Part shown: positions 59,737-64,000 of the stretch, one piece after another
Numbering within the stretch: the stretch's first letter is position 1
How the letters are laid out: each line of letters begins with the position of its first letter
Assembly (NCBI GenBank): GCA_958296295.1
Contig: OY282460.1
Coordinates: forward strand, 248,001-312,000
Origin: an uncultured Pseudomonadales bacterium
Lineage (GTDB): Bacteria > Pseudomonadota > Gammaproteobacteria > Pseudomonadales > Azotimanducaceae
DNA: 64,000 nucleotides
Direction: 5' to 3'
Notes under the pieces: generated by a model
Seen by the model: only the letters and a program-made list of their open reading frames with translations
What the model was told of the DNA's origin: nothing
Database searches by the model: none
Position numbers and translations under genes: made by a program

Positions 59737-61968
59737 ATGCGCACGCTTTTCGTTGTCGGCGCCCTCGCCTTGCTGGGCGCTTGCGGGCAAGAGCCGCCAC
59801 CGGACGCGTCGGCGCCGTCCATGGAAGCCGAAGAAGCGGCGGCGCGCGCGGATGCGATCCGCGCCGGCACCGGTTCCGTGACCGGCGACCGCATCCAATC
59901 CGCGGATAGCGAACCCGGCAACTGGCTGGCGCACGGGCGCACCTACAGCGAGCAGCGCCACAGCCCGCTTGCGGCAATCACCGCCCAGAACGTGAAAGAC
60001 CTGCGCCTCGCGTGGTATTGGGACACCGACGACAAGCGCGGCCTGGAAGCGACGCCCATCGTTGTCGACGGCGTGATGTTCACCACCGGCACTTGGAGCC
60101 GCGTGTACGCCAACGACGCCGCCACCGGCGAACTCGTCTGGCAGTACGACCCCGAAGTGCCCAAGCAATGGGGCAAGAACGCCTGCTGCGATGTGGTGAA
60201 CCGCGGCGTCGCCGTTTGGAAGGGGCGCGTGTTCGTCGGCACCTTGGACGGGCGCTTGGTCGCCCTGGACGCCGGCACCGGCGAGGTGTTGTGGGAGACG
60301 CTCACCATCGATCCGGCGCGTCCTTACACCATCACCGGCGCGCCGCGCGTGGTGAAAGGGATGGTCGTGATCGGCAACGGCGGCGCGGAATACGGCGTGC
60401 GCGGCTACGTCACCGCCTACGACTGGCAAACCGGCGAGCAGAAGTGGCGCTTTCACACGGTGCCGGGCGATCCGTCCAAGCCGTTCGAGAACGACGCGAT
60501 GAAAATGGCCGCCGAGACATGGACTGGGCAGTGGTGGGAGATCGGCGGCGGCGGCACCGTGTGGGATTCGATGGCCTTCGACCCGGTGCTCAACCTGCTG
60601 TACATCGGCGTCGGCAACGGTTCGCCGTGGAACCGCGATGTGCGCAGCCCCGGCGGTGGCGACAATCTGTTCCTCACCTGCATCGTCGCACTAAACCCGG
60701 ATGACGGCAGTTACGTTTGGCACTACCAGACCACACCCGGCGAAACGTGGGACTACACCGCCACGCAGCACATGATCCTCGCCGACATGCGCATTGACGG
60801 CGAACCGCGCAAAGTGATCATGCAAGCGCCCAAGAACGGCTTTTTCTATGTGCTCGATAGAACCAACGGCGAATTCATCTCCGCCGAGCCGTTCGTGCCC
60901 GTGAATTGGGCAAGCCGCATTGACGCCGAGACCGGGCGGCCGGTGGAAAACCCCGGCGTGCGCTACGCGACGGACACGGCCTTGATCTATCCTTCCGCGG
61001 ACGGCGGCCACAACTGGCATCCGATGGCCTACAACCCGGATACCGGTCTGGTTTACATCCCGGCGCAACGCAACGCGCTGCCGTACAGGCAGGAGCCGAA
61101 CTTCGAGTACAAGCCCGGCGATTTCAACTGGGGCATCGACTTCGGCGCTTTCACTCCTTCGGCCGATCCGCAAGAGCGCATCAGCCCCATGCAGGGCGCG
61201 ATCGGCCACTTGGCGGCGTGGGACCCCGTGGCGCAACGGGAAGTGTGGCGCGTGCAGCACGAGAGAACCTGGAACGGCGGCGTGCTTTCCACGGCCGGCA
61301 ATCTCGTCTTCCAAGGCCGCTCGGACGGCGTCTTCGCGGCCTACGCGGCAGATACCGGCGAGCTCAAATGGGAGATGCCCGTGCATACCGGCATCATCGC
61401 CGGGCCGGTCACCTACACCGCGGGAGGCGAACAGCACGTCGCCGTGATGGCGGGCTGGGGAGGGGCGTTCTCGCTGTTTTCCGGCGTGCCCCGGCACAAG
61501 GGCAATGTCTTGAGCGCCGGGCGCATTCTGGCGTTCAAGATCGGCGGCAAGGCCGAGTTGCCGGAGCCGGCGGTGACGCATGTGAACATCCCGGTGCCGC
61601 CGGATGTCGAGGCGACGGACGAGGAGGTGGCCCGCGGCGAGGCGCTTTACCAAGCGCATTGCTCCCGCTGCCACGGTTCCGCGGTGAACTCGGCCGGCGC
61701 TGTGCCGGATCTCAAGTACCTTCCCGCGGCAAGCCACGGTCGTTGGGATTTGATCGTGCGCCAAGGCGTTTACGCCACCGTGGGAATGCCGGGGTTCGCG
61801 AACGTGCTGAGCGAAGCGGACGCGAAAGCGGTGCATGCCTACGTGATCAGCCAAACCAAGGCCGCCATCGCGTTTTGCGAATCGGATTACCCGGCGCAGT
61901 TCCCGGAACTCTTGGCCACCGCCTGCTCCAAGCGGATAGTCACGGGCGATCTCGCGCCGAAGGATTAG
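59737..61968 (+). CDS. PQQ-dependent alcohol dehydrogenase with cytochrome c domain (lipoprotein)
   Basis: Quinohemoprotein of 743 residues that oxidises alcohols in the periplasm. A lipoprotein signal (ALALLGAC, C16) is followed by an eight-bladed propeller with the redox-active vicinal cysteines C150-C151 (NACCDVVNRG), tryptophan-docking repeats such as GGGGTVWDSMAFDP, and the catalytic aspartate in GETWDYTATQH. A C-terminal cytochrome c binds heme at C642-x-x-C645-H646. T after D-Y at that site, rather than a second aspartate, argues for calcium rather than lanthanide. PQQ synthesis genes are not in the window. Substrate range unknown. Confidence 0.92.
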   Translation: MRTLFVVGALALLGACGQEPPPDASAPSMEAEEAAARADAIRAGTGSVTGDRIQSADSEPGNWLAHGRTYSEQRHSPLAAITAQNVKDLRLAWYWDTDDKRGLEATPIVVDGVMFTTGTWSRVYANDAATGELVWQYDPEVPKQWGKNACCDVVNRGVAVWKGRVFVGTLDGRLVALDAGTGEVLWETLTIDPARPYTITGAPRVVKGMVVIGNGGAEYGVRGYVTAYDWQTGEQKWRFHTVPGDPSKPFENDAMKMAAETWTGQWWEIGGGGTVWDSMAFDPVLNLLYIGVGNGSPWNRDVRSPGGGDNLFLTCIVALNPDDGSYVWHYQTTPGETWDYTATQHMILADMRIDGEPRKVIMQAPKNGFFYVLDRTNGEFISAEPFVPVNWASRIDAETGRPVENPGVRYATDTALIYPSADGGHNWHPMAYNPDTGLVYIPAQRNALPYRQEPNFEYKPGDFNWGIDFGAFTPSADPQERISPMQGAIGHLAAWDPVAQREVWRVQHERTWNGGVLSTAGNLVFQGRSDGVFAAYAADTGELKWEMPVHTGIIAGPVTYTAGGEQHVAVMAGWGGAFSLFSGVPRHKGNVLSAGRILAFKIGGKAELPEPAVTHVNIPVPPDVEATDEEVARGEALYQAHCSRCHGSAVNSAGAVPDLKYLPAASHGRWDLIVRQGVYATVGMPGFANVLSEADAKAVHAYVISQTKAAIAFCESDYPAQFPELLATACSKRIVTGDLAPKD

Positions 61969-62076
61969 GCCCCAAACCGCGCTTTTTTGGGCTGGGTGCC
62001 GCTCTTAGCGCGCCCGCCCGACGCGCCAGATCGGTGCCGACCGTCGTTTCGCCACGTTCAGCCCGTGGTCAGCGGC

Positions 62077-64000
62077 CTACCATGTGTCGATGTACGGGTA
62101 CTTCTTGCCGGTCCGCGCCGGCCGTGGCGGTAGGCGCTTCAAGCTGCTGGCGATCCAGCTTCGGGTGTCGGCGGGGTCGATCACGTCGTCCAGTCCGCCT
62201 CCCACCCCGGCGTTGATGGCCTTGGCGCCTTCGTAGGCGCCGGCCACGCGTCGCTCGAACTCCAGCCGCCTGGCCTCGGCGTCTTCAATGGCGGCCAGTT
62301 CCTTGCGGTAGCCGAGCTTCACCGAGCCCTCGATGTTCATGCCGGCGAACTCCGCTGTCGGCCACGCGACGGTGAAGAAGCCCACTAGCGAACTGGCCCC
62401 GCACATGGCTTGCACGCCCAGTCCATACGCCTTGCGCACCACCACGCCGAACAGCGGCGTCGTAAGGTTGGCGCCGGCGTTGAACATGCGCACGCAGTGG
62501 CGCACCAGCGCCGTGCGTTCCACGTCCGGGCCCACCATCATGCCGGGGCAGTCCATCAGGCTGAGGACGGGGATGTCGAAGGCGTCGCAGAGGTGGATGA
62601 AGCGGGCGCCCTTGTCCGCGCCGTCGGAGTCGATGGCGCCGGCGAGGTGATGCGGATTGTTGGCGATAACGCCCATAGGATGGCCTTCCACACGGATGAA
62701 CGCCGTGATCACGCCGATGCCGAACTGCTCGCGGATTTCCAACACCGAGCCGGCATCCGCGATGGTGTGGACGATGTCCTTCATGTTGTACAGCCGCAGA
62801 CGGTTCTCCGGCACGATGTGACGCAGCTTGCGTTGATCGTGGGCTTGCCAGTCCGCAGCGCGCCCTTGGAAATAGGAGAGGTACTTCTTCGCCACCTCCA
62901 CGGCGTCGTCCTCGTCCTTGGCGAGGATGTCCACAACGCCGTTCGGCACTTGGAACGACATCGGCCCCACTTCCTCCGGCGTGTAGATGCCGAGGCCCCC
63001 GCCTTCGATCATCGCCGGCCCGCCCATGGCCACGGTGGTGCGCTCGGTGGCGATGATCACGTCGCAGCAAGCCACCAGCGCCGTGTTGCCCGCGAACGTG
63101 CGGCCGTTGATCACGCTCACCAAGGGCACGAGGCCCGAGAGTTGCGAGAAGCGCGTGAACGTGTGCGTGTCGAAGGCGACGCCGGGGCCGTTGCCGTCGT
63201 CGCCCGGACGCCCGCCCCCGCCTTCGCCGAACAGGATGAGCGGGATGCGGAAGCGGTGCGCCAACTCGAACATGCGGTCTTGCTTGTAGTGGTTGCGTCC
63301 GCCCTGGGTGCCTGCCAACACCGTGTAGTCGTAGTGGACGAACATGGTGCGGGCCGCTTCCTCGCCGAACAGATCGGCGTTCACCGTGCCGATGCCGGCG
63401 ATCAGGCCGTCCGCCGGCGTGTTTCTGCGCAGCGTCTCCATGTCGTGGCGACGATGCTGCCGGGCGACGACGAGCGGCCAGTACTCCTTGAAAGAACCCG
63501 GATCCATGAGCTGCGCGATGTTCTCCCGCGGCATCCGGTAGCCGCGCCCGTAGCGCTTCGCAACCGCTTCCGGGCGGTTTTCGTCCAGCACATAGGCGTG
63601 GCGCTCGTAGGTGAGCGCCAGATCCGGGCGAATGTGATCCGGGTCCGTCGCCTCCGCCCGCGCGACGGTGCCGACGGTCACCTGTGCTTCCTCGATGAAC
63701 ACGATCGGGTAGCCCTCGCGCACGACGTCGCCTTCGCCCATGGTCACTTCCCGGACAATGCCGTCGTGCGTGGCGGCGATGACGTGCTCCATCTTCATGG
63801 CCTCCACCACCGCCACCTGCTGGCCGGCACGCACCTGGTCCCCCGGGGCCACATCCAGCGCGACGATGGTGCCTTGGATGGGCGAGCTCACGCCGGTTGC
63901 GCCTTCCGGGCCGATTGGTTGACCGGCTTCATCCCCCGCCGCCACCGCAACCGTTTGCTCCGCTTTCACTTTCGCGTCGTGATCGAAGAGCGCGAGCGGA
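62077..64000 (-). CDS. Biotin-dependent acyl-CoA carboxylase, BCCP-carboxyltransferase part (5' end outside window)
   Basis: The frame is open to the right edge, so the start is not seen. After a segment ending LALFDHDAKV, a biotinyl domain carries the attachment site VEAMKMEHVI, followed by a full carboxyltransferase domain (KQDRMFELAHRFRIPLILFGEGGGG, VINGRTFAGNTALVACCDVII, GGPAMIEGGGLG, MDCPGMMVGPDVE, and KYPYIDTW at the end). The order points to a fused biotin carboxylase-BCCP-CT enzyme of about 1,100 residues, but the biotin carboxylase part lies outside. It carboxylates an acyl-CoA; acetyl-, propionyl- or longer chains cannot be told apart here. A GTG at 63969 is internal, not the start. 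Confidence 0.87.
   Translation of the reverse strand, partial: PLALFDHDAKVKAEQTVAVAAGDEAGQPIGPEGATGVSSPIQGTIVALDVAPGDQVRAGQQVAVVEAMKMEHVIAATHDGIVREVTMGEGDVVREGYPIVFIEEAQVTVGTVARAEATDPDHIRPDLALTYERHAYVLDENRPEAVAKRYGRGYRMPRENIAQLMDPGSFKEYWPLVVARQHRRHDMETLRRNTPADGLIAGIGTVNADLFGEEAARTMFVHYDYTVLAGTQGGRNHYKQDRMFELAHRFRIPLILFGEGGGGRPGDDGNGPGVAFDTHTFTRFSQLSGLVPLVSVINGRTFAGNTALVACCDVIIATERTTVAMGGPAMIEGGGLGIYTPEEVGPMSFQVPNGVVDILAKDEDDAVEVAKKYLSYFQGRAADWQAHDQRKLRHIVPENRLRLYNMKDIVHTIADAGSVLEIREQFGIGVITAFIRVEGHPMGVIANNPHHLAGAIDSDGADKGARFIHLCDAFDIPVLSLMDCPGMMVGPDVERTALVRHCVRMFNAGANLTTPLFGVVVRKAYGLGVQAMCGASSLVGFFTVAWPTAEFAGMNIEGSVKLGYRKELAAIEDAEARRLEFERRVAGAYEGAKAINAGVGGGLDDVIDPADTRSWIASSLKRLPPRPARTGKKYPYIDTW

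Noticed and set aside
61969..61992. Hairpin between the PQQ dehydrogenase and carboxylase stops (GCCCC-AAA ... TTTT-GGGC) as a terminator
   Set aside because: The stem has a mismatch, and its T-run lies inside the hairpin rather than after it.

Overview
The window is high-GC, densely coded chromosomal DNA and reads as a gammaproteobacterial core region. The conserved blocks yidC-mnmE-mnmG-rsmG-parA-parB-atpIBEFHAGDC, gmk-rpoZ-spoT-recG with yicC/rph/pyrE, prfB-lysS and rpsU-yqeY-dnaG all support this. Many GTG/TTG starts and 1-4 base stop/start overlaps indicate tight operons. The species cannot be named from sequence alone. The accessory genes (dehalogenase, PQQ alcohol dehydrogenase, DmdA/DMGDH-like pair, TRAP permeases, ISKra4-type element, decayed ATPases and nucleases) would suit a marine or host-associated lineage, but that is inference.

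Region 1 (1-17 kb, + strand) holds the membrane insertase YidC (5'-truncated by the window edge), tRNA U34 modification (MnmE/MnmG), 16S rRNA methylation (RsmG), chromosome partitioning (ParA/ParB) and the complete F1Fo ATP synthase operon. Two genes interrupt this classical order: a DUF1330-haloalkane dehalogenase fusion between rsmG and parA, and an AAA-ATPase/PD-(D/E)XK protein between parB and atpI. A good sigma70-type promoter lies just before atpI, next to a fossil fragment of the insertion sequence found later in the window.

Region 2 (17-30.6 kb) is the accessory zone. It has a frameshifted DUF4143 ATPase, a decayed ankyrin/Rpn-like gene, a tautomerase, a 246-bp non-autonomous derivative of the insertion sequence, a glutathione S-transferase, a truncated DNA methyltransferase, a two-subunit molybdenum hydroxylase (IorAB-like), a lipoprotein, an amidohydrolase, an SDR oxidoreductase, an intact 1,538-bp ISKra4-like element that cuts the 3' end of a secreted-protein gene, and a second DUF4143 remnant.

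Region 3 (30.6-49.3 kb) is mostly housekeeping. On the minus strand are TRAP permeases with ubiA, then recG, spoT, rpoZ, gmk and yicC. A divergent promoter with mirror-image -10 boxes separates yicC from rph-pyrE. Then come a glycosyltransferase-GtrA fusion, prfB with its programmed frameshift site (but a leader that reads out of frame), lysS, ung, rpsU, yqeY, dnaG and purE.

Region 4 (49.3-64 kb) carries a C1/methyl-group pair (DmdA/GcvT-like and DMGDH-like), a dprA pseudogene with two frameshifts, an FkbM methyltransferase with a lipoprotein signal, prmB, a DUF4892 protein, gpsA, an RskA-like fragment, a lipoprotein PQQ-cytochrome c alcohol dehydrogenase, and the 3' part of a biotin-dependent acyl-CoA carboxylase fusion running off the right edge.

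No rRNA, tRNA, CRISPR array or prophage was seen. The most distinctive signals are the three-stage IS family (intact, MITE, fossil), the out-of-frame prfB leader, and the dehalogenase fusion inside the mnm/par operon. No clearly new multi-gene defence or biosynthetic system could be supported.
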